Source: Rhodococcus sp. OK519
GTDB lineage: Bacteria; Actinomycetota; Actinomycetes; Mycobacteriales; Mycobacteriaceae
Direction: 5' to 3'
Assembly (NCBI RefSeq): GCF_003051005.1
Contig: NZ_QAOW01000007.1
Coordinates: forward strand, 62,001-126,000
DNA length: 64,000 bases
Below the pieces are notes generated by a model. It was not told the DNA's origin. It was given only the letters and a program-made list of their open reading frames with translations, and did no database searches. Position numbers and translations under genes: made by a program. Of this stretch, positions 31,592 through 38,122 are shown one piece after another; position 1 is the first letter of the stretch, and every line of letters begins with the position of its first letter.

Positions 31592-32440
31592 GTGGAGCTA
31601 GTTGGTGTGATCGGTGGCGGCACGATGGGTGCCGGAATCGCTGAGGTGTGTGCCAAGGCCGGAAGCAACGTCCTGATCCTCGAGACCAAGCAGGAGTTCG
31701 CCGACGCCGCCCAGGCCCGCATCGCGAACTCGATCGGCAAGGGCGTCGCCCGCGGCAAGATCACCCAGGAGGAGGCGGACGCCGCCATCTCCCGGGTGCG
31801 CGTGACGCTCGACATCGAAGAGTTCGCGGACCGCGACCTCGTCATCGAGGCCGCGCCGGAGATCGAGGCTCTCAAGTTCGACATCTTCGGCAAGCTCGAC
31901 AAGATCGTGAAGCCGTCGGGCATCCTCGCGACCAACACTTCGTCGATCCCGGTCATCAAGATCGCCAAGGCGACCCAGCGTCCGTCGCAGGTCGTCGGCG
32001 TGCACTTCTTCAACCCGGTGCCGGTGATGCCGCTGGTCGAGATCGTGGTCAGCCTCGTCACGTCGGAAGAAACCGTTGCAGCCGTGACGGACTTCGCACG
32101 CAACACCCTGGGCAAGAAGGCTGTTCGTGCGGGCGACCGCGCCGGCTTCATCGTCAATGCCCTGCTGATCCCGTACCTGTGCGACGCGGTTCGCATGCTC
32201 GAGTCGGGCTACGCGTCCGCCGAGGACATCGACGACGCAATGAAGGGCGGCTGCGGCTACCCGATGGGTCCGCTCACCCTGCTCGACACCGTCGGCCTCG
32301 ACGTCGCGCTCGCTGCGGCCGAGTCGCTGCATGCCGAGTTCGGTCAGCCGCACTACGCACCGCCGGCCCTGCTCCGCCGCAAGGTGGACGCCGGCCAGCT
32401 CGGCCGCAAGACCGGTCAGGGCTTCTACAGCTACAAGTAG
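31592..32440 (+). CDS. fadB2: 3-hydroxybutyryl-CoA dehydrogenase FadB2
   Basis: A 282-residue NAD-dependent 3-hydroxyacyl-CoA dehydrogenase, standard length for FadB2/Hbd. The Rossmann motif GVIGGGTMGAG is at residues 5-15, NTSSIPV near 113, the catalytic His in GVHFFNPVPVMPLVEIV near 138, and the C-terminal dimer domain has GYPMGPLTLLDTVGLDV and ends KTGQGFYSY. It interconverts acetoacetyl-CoA or longer 3-ketoacyl-CoA with the (S)-hydroxy form in the cytosol. Start is GTG at 31592 after GGAG; no ATG in the first residues is possible without losing the Rossmann motif. It has its own terminator at 32455, and lies between two tiny genes. With FadE25 it covers two steps of beta-oxidation, although each has its own transcription signals. 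Confidence 0.92.
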   Translation: MELVGVIGGGTMGAGIAEVCAKAGSNVLILETKQEFADAAQARIANSIGKGVARGKITQEEADAAISRVRVTLDIEEFADRDLVIEAAPEIEALKFDIFGKLDKIVKPSGILATNTSSIPVIKIAKATQRPSQVVGVHFFNPVPVMPLVEIVVSLVTSEETVAAVTDFARNTLGKKAVRAGDRAGFIVNALLIPYLCDAVRMLESGYASAEDIDDAMKGGCGYPMGPLTLLDTVGLDVALAAAESLHAEFGQPHYAPPALLRRKVDAGQLGRKTGQGFYSYK

Positions 32441-32454
32441 AGACTGCGTAACGC

Positions 32455-32492
32455 CCTCCGGCCCACATCCCTTGACGGATGCGGGCCGGAGG
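32455..32492. terminator. bidirectional terminator between fadB2 and the 45-aa gene
   Basis: CCTCCGGCCC (32455-32464) pairs with GGGCCGGAGG (32483-32492); inside, CATCC and GGATG extend the stem. It stands 14 bases after the fadB2 stop and 14 bases after the stop of the convergent 45-aa gene, so it can serve both. Confidence 0.75.
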
Positions 32493-32506
32493 TGTTCTGA
32501 CGAAGA

Positions 32507-32644
32507 TCAGGCGGTGGGGAACAGCACACCCAGCGCACCGATCACCGACAGGATCGCGCCGATGCCACCGATGACGGTGCCGACGCCGCTGACGACCGGC
32601 TGGATCTGCTTGAGCAGGGCGAGATCTGCGGTGGAAGAACCCAT
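32507..32644 (-). CDS. 45-aa small hydrophobic protein, unassigned
   Basis: I do not recognise this protein. It starts MGSSTADLALLKQIQPVV and then has a glycine-spaced hydrophobic stretch, GVGTVIGGIGAILSVIGALG (residues 20-39), ending VLFPTA. This is long enough for one membrane-spanning or channel-forming helix, with GxxG-type packing. GAGGAG is placed about 8 bases before the ATG at 32644. No other frame competes, and the convergent terminator at 32455-32492 fits its 3' end. Like the 46-aa protein on the other side of fadB2 it starts MGS and lacks a cleavable signal peptide. The small mycolate-membrane channel proteins of Corynebacteriales are a possible analogy; a holin- or toxin-like peptide is another. 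Confidence 0.68.
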   Translation of the reverse strand: MGSSTADLALLKQIQPVVSGVGTVIGGIGAILSVIGALGVLFPTA

Positions 32645-33012
32645 GTCGAAAACTCCTCACAGTGAATGATGTGCCCGCGCGGTGTCACGCGGACGGGTGC
32701 TGCACGGCGCTCACGAGACTAGTTGCGAGATCCGGGCAGAGATTCTGCGAGACAGTCGATTTCACTTCCGACCTGCTCGAATCTCCGTGAGTAATATTCA
32801 CGTGACCCGGCAACGATTCCGGAACGATCGAGTGTCGAGCAGGCGAACAGCAGCGGTCGACTGAGTGCTCGAGGGTGGGCAAACCGGTCAATTCGCCTGC
32901 TGTCGCCGTCGATTCACCTTGTTGTCCCCCGAGCGACGAACTCCCGGTCGAGATGTCCACGGCGCACCACGAGAGCATCAGGCACGGCCGTCCATCCGCC
33001 TACAATCCGGGC
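32645..33012. other. intergenic stretch without a supported gene
   Basis: Between the 45-aa gene and the next candidate frame I see no convincing coding sequence on either strand: all frames have poor third-position GC bias or are short. It contains the leader and promoter of the 45-aa gene and an AT-richer patch near 32780-32810 (GTAATATTCACG). Its promoter content was not resolved. Confidence 0.5.
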
Positions 33013-33234
33013 ATGGACCACTACGTCAGACGGGAACCGACCCCGCGGCCGGATTCTGAGCCGTCGGCGACTCGGTCCCGGTTCCGGTGGATCCGGGCGG
33101 GTATCGCTTTCCTTCGGCCGACAAACTTGCTCCGCGACCGGCCCGCCAGCGGGTACTCGTCGCTGACTCCTCGCCGTTCCGACCGAACACGTACGAAGAT
33201 TTTCCCGTTCAACGGCAGCGGCTCGGGCCGGTAA
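33013..33234 (+). CDS. possible 73-aa Arg-rich protein with leaderless start (doubtful)
   Basis: A short frame starting MDHYVRREPTPRPDSEP that is unusually rich in Arg, Ser and Pro (about one residue in five is Arg). In its favour, TACAAT at 33001-33006 is a good -10 hexamer ending 6 bases before the ATG, the spacing of leaderless actinobacterial mRNAs. Against it, codon third positions are not as GC-rich as in neighbouring genes, there is no clear -35, and an antisense frame of similar size overlaps. It may be noise, or a leader for the structured region that follows at 33241-33318. Confidence 0.25.
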   Translation: MDHYVRREPTPRPDSEPSATRSRFRWIRAGIAFLRPTNLLRDRPASGYSSLTPRRSDRTRTKIFPFNGSGSGR

Positions 33235-33240
33235 CACTGT

Positions 33241-33318
33241 TGCCGCAAGGGTTGTCGCGCTGCCGCAGGGGTTGTCAGTACCGACTCGCCATGCGGTACT
33301 CGCAGAACCCCTGCGGCA
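33241..33318. repeat. direct repeat plus compound hairpin
   Basis: TGCCGCAAGGGTTGTC (33241-33256) is repeated as TGCCGCAGGGGTTGTC (33261-33276). The second copy begins a perfect 13-base stem with AACCCCTGCGGCA at 33306-33318, and nested inside is a 7-base stem AGTACCG (33277-33283) with CGGTACT (33294-33300). The first repeat can replace the second with a single mismatch, so two alternative foldings are possible. There is no T-tract, so a plain terminator does not explain it. Confidence 0.6.
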
Positions 33319-33344
33319 ACCAGCGCCTGGGTACCGAAACGACA

Positions 33345-33372
33345 GCGCCCCCACCGCGAACGGTGAGGGCGC
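33345..33372. terminator. terminator at the 3' end of the kshA operon
   Basis: GCGCCCCCACCG (33345-33356), loop CGAA, CGGTGAGGGCGC (33361-33372): 11 of 12 pairs. It lies 20 bases past the stop of the 73-aa cysteine protein on the minus strand, the natural end of that transcript. Confidence 0.65.
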
Positions 33373-33392
33373 CGATGTGGGGCGTGTGGATG

Positions 33393-33614
33393 TCAGCCGT
33401 CGAGAACGGTGATCCGCCCGTCGACGGCCGCCTGTGCGATGGAGTCCTGCATCGCCGGGCAACTACGCGCGCACGACGCAGGACCTGTCGCGTCCTCCCC
33501 CAGTTCCAGACAGGCGGCGCGTGCCTCCGCCGTCCACTGGACCGACGTGTGCTGCCAACTGTTCTTGGTCACCAGCACTCGGCAGCCGCAGCGGCGGCAT
33601 TCGACGGATTCCAC
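33393..33614 (-). CDS. 73-aa six-cysteine protein coupled to KshA (ferredoxin-like candidate)
   Basis: A small protein with six cysteines at 6, 9, 11, 35, 48 and 52: CRRCGC, then a lone Cys in AACLELGED, then CARSC. This is not the classical 4Fe-4S ferredoxin spacing but fits a small metal or iron-sulfur binding protein, and I recall similar unnamed or 'ferredoxin'-labelled proteins beside Rieske oxygenases in actinobacteria. GTG at 33614 starts two bases after the kshA stop codon, so translation is coupled. It may supply electrons to, or help assemble, the oxygenase; a true KshB reductase is not present nearby. The family name is uncertain. Confidence 0.72.
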   Translation of the reverse strand: MESVECRRCGCRVLVTKNSWQHTSVQWTAEARAACLELGEDATGPASCARSCPAMQDSIAQAAVDGRITVLDG

Positions 33615-33616
33615 GA

Positions 33617-34765
33617 CTACGCCTGCGACGCGGCAGCGCGGCGTGCCAGATTGTCGGCCACTTCCTGCTTCCACGCCTCGACAGGTTTGGTGGTATCGAG
33701 TTCGAACTCGAAGCGGTCCACCATGTCCGACGTCACGTCGGCGACGTCGACATAGAACTGCTCGTACCACCGACGCAGCTGGTAGACCGGGCCGTCCTCG
33801 TTGGTCAGCAGCGGGTTCTCGATCCGGGTCTTGTTCTTCCAGATCTCGATGTCCTGCTCGAAGCCGATCCCGATGTAGCCGGTCATCGCGTCGACGAGCT
33901 GGTCCGCGATGTCGGCGGGCACCTGCTCGGTCTTCTTCACCGAGATGCCGTACATGAGCACGAACTTGTCCGGGGCGATCGGGTAGTGGCAGTTGATGAG
34001 GACGGACTCCACGTCGTACCGGTCGTAGTGGTAGATCAGGTCGTCGATCATGAAGGACGGACCGTAGTACGCGGCAACGGATGTGTTGCCCACCAGCTTC
34101 GGGACGTCGGGGTCGGTCCACTCGGTGACATCCTCGCGGCCGACACCCTTCTGCTCCTGGATCGCGACGTGGCCCTCGAAGACGTTCTTGAAGTACGTCG
34201 GGAACGAGTAGTGCACGTAGAAGAAGTGCGCCATATCGACGACGTTGTCGACGATCTCACGGCAATTGGTGTCGATGACCAAAGACTTCCACTGCCAGTC
34301 GGTCCACTCGGCGTCGTCGCTCCGCATCGCAGGAATCGTGACCTCGGGCGGCGGCGGATTCCCCTCCGGGTCGTTCCACACGAACAGCAGGTCGTCCTGC
34401 TCCATCGTCAGCCATGCCCGCGTCTTCGCCACCGGGGGAACGCGTCGCGCGTAGGGGATATCGGTGCATTTGCCGTTGCCCGCCCAGCGCCAGTCGTGGA
34501 ACGGACACGCGACGGTGTCGCCCTTGATCTCGCCCTGACTCAGGTCGCCGCCCATGTGCCGGCAGTACGCGTCGAGGACCTTCAGATCGCCCTTGCTGTC
34601 GGCGAACACCACGAGCTTGGTGCCGAACGCCTCGACCGAGTGCGGCTTGCCGTCACGGAAACCGTCGACGAGACCCAGGCAGTGCCAGCCGCGGGCGAAA
34701 CGAGCGGGCGGCGTGCCCTGCTCGATGATGCGGATCTCGTCGGTGTCGACATCCACGGAAGTCAT
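33617..34765 (-). CDS. kshA: 3-ketosteroid 9-alpha-hydroxylase oxygenase subunit KshA
   Basis: A 382-residue Rieske non-heme iron oxygenase. The Rieske cluster ligands are Cys68-x-His70 and Cys87-x2-His90, in YCRHMGG and CPFHDWRW. The mononuclear iron site is N-x2-D-x2-H-x4-H at Asn174, Asp177, His180, His185 (NVVDMAHFFYVH), with a later Asp in FEQDIEIW. The opening ARFARGWHCLG, EAFGTKLVVFAD and the C-terminal RRWYEQFYVDVADVTSDM match KshA of Rhodococcus and Mycobacterium, which hydroxylates C9 of androstenedione-type steroids and so opens ring B. ATG at 34765 is preceded by GAAAGGA. Rhodococci often carry several KshA paralogues with different substrate ranges; which one this is cannot be said. 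Confidence 0.88.
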   Translation of the reverse strand: MTSVDVDTDEIRIIEQGTPPARFARGWHCLGLVDGFRDGKPHSVEAFGTKLVVFADSKGDLKVLDAYCRHMGGDLSQGEIKGDTVACPFHDWRWAGNGKCTDIPYARRVPPVAKTRAWLTMEQDDLLFVWNDPEGNPPPPEVTIPAMRSDDAEWTDWQWKSLVIDTNCREIVDNVVDMAHFFYVHYSFPTYFKNVFEGHVAIQEQKGVGREDVTEWTDPDVPKLVGNTSVAAYYGPSFMIDDLIYHYDRYDVESVLINCHYPIAPDKFVLMYGISVKKTEQVPADIADQLVDAMTGYIGIGFEQDIEIWKNKTRIENPLLTNEDGPVYQLRRWYEQFYVDVADVTSDMVDRFEFELDTTKPVEAWKQEVADNLARRAAASQA

Positions 34766-34839
34766 GGGTGAGTCCTTTCGTTCAGCGGCGCGCGCAACGG
34801 GCTGTGCTGGTGCCCCGCTCGAACTTCCAATCTCCTTTC

Positions 34840-34853
34840 TCGCGAGCTCGCGA
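34840..34853. promoter_or_regulatory. 14-base perfect palindrome upstream of kshA
   Basis: TCGCGAGCTCGCGA is self-complementary over all 14 bases and lies 75 bases upstream of the kshA ATG. A second dyad, CCGTT-G-AACGG, is at 34867-34877. Neither matches the KstR consensus (AACnnGTT core) as I know it, so a different regulator is implied if these are operators. Confidence 0.45.
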
Positions 34854-34904
34854 TCCAGGGATCCTCCCGTTGAACGGTCATTCGATCAGCGCCCGAGGTC
34901 CGGG

Positions 34905-35684
34905 TCAGCTCGAGACCACTCCGACGAGGCCCGGCGCGGCGACATCGGTCAATCGATTCCACGGAACCGTCACGTCGATCAGGCCGATCGCGTGCGGCCC
35001 CACCTGGTAGTCGGTGAAATGGATCTCCATCCCCGCCGGGGTCGCCACCCAGTTCGCGAAGTTTTCGCTCTTCGGTTCGATGCCCTCGCGCACGAAGTCG
35101 GGGCCCGCAGCGGTGTCCGGGAGGAGTAGCGCCGACTCCTGCGACAGCCGGTTCAGTCCGGCCTGCAGGTCCGGAAACAACCGCTCGAGCGTGATCGGCT
35201 GGGCATCGTCGGCGTCGATCACGACCGTCGCAACCAACGGTGTGGGGTGTGCGCCCGGCGGGTCGGCATTCCACGAGGTGACCAGGAGCCCGCTGACCAC
35301 CCGGGATCCGATGTGCACCACTGCCGACCGGTCGGTGGATTCGAGGGTGAACCGATCGGCCGGCCAGCCGTCGATCTGGTCCTGCAGCGCGGCGCGCATC
35401 GATTCGTCGAACTCGTCGGAGACGGCCGGGTCCCCTCCCTCGATCTGCGGGACCAGGACGTCGTAGCTCGCCTGCCCGTTGGCGCCCACGACGCGCACGG
35501 ATGTTGCGGTGTAAGCAGTTTCGACTACCGGCGTGGGCGTAGATTGCGTCGTCGGAGCCGCGGACATCGCAGGTTCCGGTGCCTGCGCAGTGTCGTCCGT
35601 GGTGCCCGAACAGGCCGCCGTGGCGAGGAGAGTCCCTGACACCAAGGTCGTGACGGCTACCCGGAAGATCACAGTGTTCGCCAT
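34905..35684 (-). CDS. lipoprotein with DUF3298/RsiV-like domain
   Basis: A 259-residue predicted lipoprotein. Residues 1-25 are a signal peptide ending in ATAAC, with Cys25 as the lipid anchor; a Thr/Pro/Ala-rich linker runs to about 55. The remainder resembles the DUF3298 class also found in RsiV-type anti-sigma factors and secreted lysozyme-binding proteins: ASYDVLVPQIEGG, then LERLFPDLQAGLNRL and near the C terminus NFANWVATPAGMEIHFTDYQVGPHAIG. It is anchored on the outer face of the membrane. It is 62 bases downstream of another lipoprotein gene on the same strand. No ligand or partner can be named. Confidence 0.72.
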   Translation of the reverse strand: MANTVIFRVAVTTLVSGTLLATAACSGTTDDTAQAPEPAMSAAPTTQSTPTPVVETAYTATSVRVVGANGQASYDVLVPQIEGGDPAVSDEFDESMRAALQDQIDGWPADRFTLESTDRSAVVHIGSRVVSGLLVTSWNADPPGAHPTPLVATVVIDADDAQPITLERLFPDLQAGLNRLSQESALLLPDTAAGPDFVREGIEPKSENFANWVATPAGMEIHFTDYQVGPHAIGLIDVTVPWNRLTDVAAPGLVGVVSS

Positions 35685-35746
35685 CGCCCCATCATCACTC
35701 GCGGCGCCGCCGACGGCTCGGCAACGCCGCGAGGGCGGTTACACGG

Positions 35747-36265
35747 TCACGCACACGTCGGCGAGGTGAGTCCCGCCAGCCCGACGATGCCGCACGCGTT
35801 GTCCTGCGTCAGCTTCCACACGCCGTCCTCTGCGACGAAATTGATGATGCTCTCGGGTGCCGGCTGGCCGTCGAGCGTCATGACGACGGTGGCCGCCACC
35901 ATGCCGTCGCCGAGGTCGGTCACATCGGTCACCAGAGCGGACGCCTTGTTGACCCTCGCCGCCTCGACCACCCGGTCGATGAGCGCAGGATCCGCCTGCG
36001 CGCCCTGCACGAGCGTCATCTTCTCCGCTGCGGGCACCGCCTCGTCGAACGCGCGGGACAGGTTCGCATTCAGCTCGGCGGACGTCGGCGCCGCGATCGG
36101 CTGCGCCGTCACCGTCGCGGCCGTCGTCGGCCCGGGGGCAGAACTCGGACCGGGATCGGGGTCAGGCGGCTCCGAACAGGCGGCGGTCGCGAGCACCACA
36201 CCACACAGGAGCGCCAGCGCAGCCGCCCGCCGATTTTGCTTCGCCCCACCACGTATCGAGAACAT
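35747..36265 (-). CDS. Mtb12-like low-molecular-weight antigen lipoprotein
   Basis: A 172-residue predicted lipoprotein: basic start, hydrophobic core, ATAAC with lipid-anchored Cys30, then a Pro/Ser/Thr linker to about 60. The C-terminal domain SAELNANLSRAFDEAVPAAEKMTLVQGA ... FVAEDGVWKLTQDNACGI has the pattern of the Mtb12/CFP-2 family of actinobacterial secreted antigens, whose biochemical function is unknown. ATG at 36265 is chosen because GGAG lies five bases upstream; the frame stays open far upstream to 36724 but crosses a terminator and another gene remnant. Followed on the same strand by the DUF3298-type lipoprotein, perhaps as a two-gene unit. Confidence 0.75.
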   Translation of the reverse strand: MFSIRGGAKQNRRAAALALLCGVVLATAACSEPPDPDPGPSSAPGPTTAATVTAQPIAAPTSAELNANLSRAFDEAVPAAEKMTLVQGAQADPALIDRVVEAARVNKASALVTDVTDLGDGMVAATVVMTLDGQPAPESIINFVAEDGVWKLTQDNACGIVGLAGLTSPTCA

Positions 36266-36360
36266 GTCGCTCCACTCGTCGATTTCCCTCCGAATGCGCA
36301 ACGGTAGGAGTCGCGGTGTTGCCGCCGTGGCCGTTACGACGGCGCGGCGTGCAACTCTTA

Positions 36361-36389
36361 CCGTCTCCTCACGAATCGCGAGGAGACGG
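36361..36389. terminator. terminator after the Ltp remnant
   Basis: CCGTCTCCTC (36361-36370) pairs perfectly with GAGGAGACGG (36380-36389) across a 9-base loop, 11 bases past the stop of the Ltp remnant on the minus strand. Confidence 0.7.
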
Positions 36390-36399
36390 CCTGTCCCCG

Positions 36400-36516
36400 T
36401 CAGTACGCCGCATTGGCTCCGTATTCGGCCTGCGCACGCGTGTAGCCCTCGAACTCCAGCTGCTCGATCAGTCCCGACTTCGAGAACGACGTCATCTCGA
36501 GGTATAGATTCCCCCT
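36400..36516 (-). pseudogene. remnant of an Ltp-repeat surface lipoprotein (C-terminal repeat only)
   Basis: The frame ending at 36400 encodes GNLYLEMTSFSKSGLIEQLE and then FEGYTRAQAEYGANAAY. This is the repeat of the Ltp family of host-surface-exposed lipoproteins (pattern AxxYLxMxxFSxxGLIxQLEFEGFxxxxAxYG). Complete members have a lipoprotein signal, a variable linker and two or more such repeats. Here no signal peptide or first repeat precedes it: upstream of about 36516 the frame turns into Arg-rich sequence without similarity. A proper terminator still follows. I read it as the degraded 3' end of a former gene. Confidence 0.7.
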
Positions 36517-36559
36517 GTTCCGTGACGGGCTGTCGAATCGCTGTGTGCGGGTATCCGGG

Positions 36560-36575
36560 GTCTGATTTACCAGAC
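36560..36575. promoter_or_regulatory. dyad upstream of the MFS gene
   Basis: GTCTG-ATTTAC-CAGAC, followed 5 bases later by AACCG-ACAGAC-CGGTT-like symmetry ending near 36593. It is 74 bases upstream of the chosen MFS start and could be an operator, but no regulator gene is adjacent. Confidence 0.3.
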
Positions 36576-36648
36576 ACAACCGACAGACCGGTTTCAAATG
36601 CTCGAACCGGCCTTCCCGTGGCGTCCCGTCGCGAGCACCATCGAAGAC

Positions 36649-38112
36649 ATGACCGCTCCGGCGCTCCACCTGAAATCGTCGCGAGGACGGTGGGTCGTAG
36701 CCGCGACCGTGCTCGGCTCGTCACTCGCGATGCTCGACGGCACCGTCGTCAACGTCGCCCTCCCCCGCATCGGCGAGGACCTCGGCGCGGAGGTGGCGGG
36801 GCTCCAGTGGGTCCTCAGCGGCTACACGCTGACGCTTGCGTCTCTGATCCTGTTCGGTGGCGCCCTCGGCGACCGGATCGGACGCCGGCGCGTCTTCGTC
36901 TGGGGAACCGTGTGGTTCGCGATCGCGTCCGGATTATGCGCTCTCGCACCGAATGTCACGGTCCTCGTGGCAGCCAGACTGCTCCAAGGGGTCGGCGCGG
37001 CGCTGCTGACCCCGGGCAGCCTGGCGATCATCTCCGCGTCCTTCGACGACGACGATCAGGGTGCGGCGATCGGACTCTGGTCCGGGCTCGGCGGGGTCGC
37101 GGCGGCCGTCGGTCCGCTACTCGGCGGCTGGCTCGTCGAGATTGCGGGGTGGCGCTCGGTGTTCCTCATCAACCTTCCGCTCGCGGTCGCGGTGGTGTGG
37201 GTGTCGGCGCGGCACGTACCCGAGACCCGCGATCCGCACCCGCCGGAACGGCTCGATATCCCCGGATCGACTCTGGCCGCCCTCGCGTTGGGCGCGCTCA
37301 CCTACGGACTGATCGAGAAGGCCTGGTGGGCGGCCGCGGCCGGCATCGTGGTGATGGCGGCCTTCGTCGTGGTCGAGCGACGGTCCCGGTCCGCCCTGGT
37401 GCCCGGGAAACTGTTCGCGTCGCGGGTGTTCGTCGCCGCCAATCTGGTGACCCTCGCGGTCTACGCGGCGCTCGGGGGTGTGTTCTTCCTGTTGCTGCTG
37501 CAACTGCAGATCGTGTCCGGCTACTCGCCGCTCGCCGCCGGTGTCGCGTCACTGCCGATCACGATCCTGATGCTGCTGCTGTCGTCGCGCGCGGGACGCT
37601 GGGCTCAGGTGCACGGACCACGGATTCTCATGACCGTCGGGCCACTGCTCGGCGCCGCCGGATTGCTGCTGATGCTGCGCATCGGGCCCGACGCGTCGTA
37701 CCCGACGCAGGTCCTGCCCGCCGTCCTCGTCTTCGGGTTGGGCCTGTCCGCACTCGTCGCCCCGCTCACCGCGGCCGTCCTCGGCTCGGTGTCGTCCGAT
37801 CAGGCCGGCGTCGCCTCCGGGGTGAACAACGCGGTGGCCCGAACCAGTCAACTACTCGCCGTGGCCGCGCTGCCGGCGCTCGCCGGAATCGGTGCCGACG
37901 CACTCGGCGACCCCGAGGCGTTCGCGTCCGGATTCCGGATCGCGATGCTCATCTGCGCCGGACTGCTCCTGATCGGTGCCGCGATCTCGGCGGTGATGAT
38001 CCCCCGGCACGTCCCGGTCAGGGTGCAGGAAACGGAGACGGCGGGCGAGGACGTCGCGTGCCAACCGCACTGCGACGTCACCGCACCCGCCGTTCAACCA
38101 CCCACTCGCTGA
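36649..38112 (+). CDS. MFS transporter, DHA2-type (drug:H+ antiporter, 14 TMS)
   Basis: A 487-residue integral membrane protein with about 14 hydrophobic helices. Early helices show SSLAMLDGTVVNVALPRIGEDL and LQWVLSGYTLTLASLILFGG, followed by the loop GDRIGRRRVF (motif A) and motif C-like GIGLW/SGLGGVAAAVGPLLGGWLVE. This matches the EmrB/QacA branch, which exports drugs or lipophilic compounds in exchange for protons. ATG at 36649 (MTAPALHLKSS) gives a normal N terminus; ATG at 36598 would add 17 residues without need. It converges with the amidase gene, 10 bases apart. Substrate unknown. Confidence 0.85.
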   Translation: MTAPALHLKSSRGRWVVAATVLGSSLAMLDGTVVNVALPRIGEDLGAEVAGLQWVLSGYTLTLASLILFGGALGDRIGRRRVFVWGTVWFAIASGLCALAPNVTVLVAARLLQGVGAALLTPGSLAIISASFDDDDQGAAIGLWSGLGGVAAAVGPLLGGWLVEIAGWRSVFLINLPLAVAVVWVSARHVPETRDPHPPERLDIPGSTLAALALGALTYGLIEKAWWAAAAGIVVMAAFVVVERRSRSALVPGKLFASRVFVAANLVTLAVYAALGGVFFLLLLQLQIVSGYSPLAAGVASLPITILMLLLSSRAGRWAQVHGPRILMTVGPLLGAAGLLLMLRIGPDASYPTQVLPAVLVFGLGLSALVAPLTAAVLGSVSSDQAGVASGVNNAVARTSQLLAVAALPALAGIGADALGDPEAFASGFRIAMLICAGLLLIGAAISAVMIPRHVPVRVQETETAGEDVACQPHCDVTAPAVQPPTR

Positions 38113-38122
38113 CGCGAGCGAC

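Noticed and set aside
31592-32440. fadE25, the 46-aa gene and fadB2 as one operon
   Set aside because: A perfect 13-bp terminator hairpin stands between the small gene and fadB2, and fadB2 has its own spacing and terminator; co-regulation is possible but not a single transcript by sequence.
33087-33755. A 222-codon frame on the plus strand across the kshA-operon 3' end
   Set aside because: It runs through the compound hairpin and terminator and is antisense to the cysteine-rich gene; no domain is visible.
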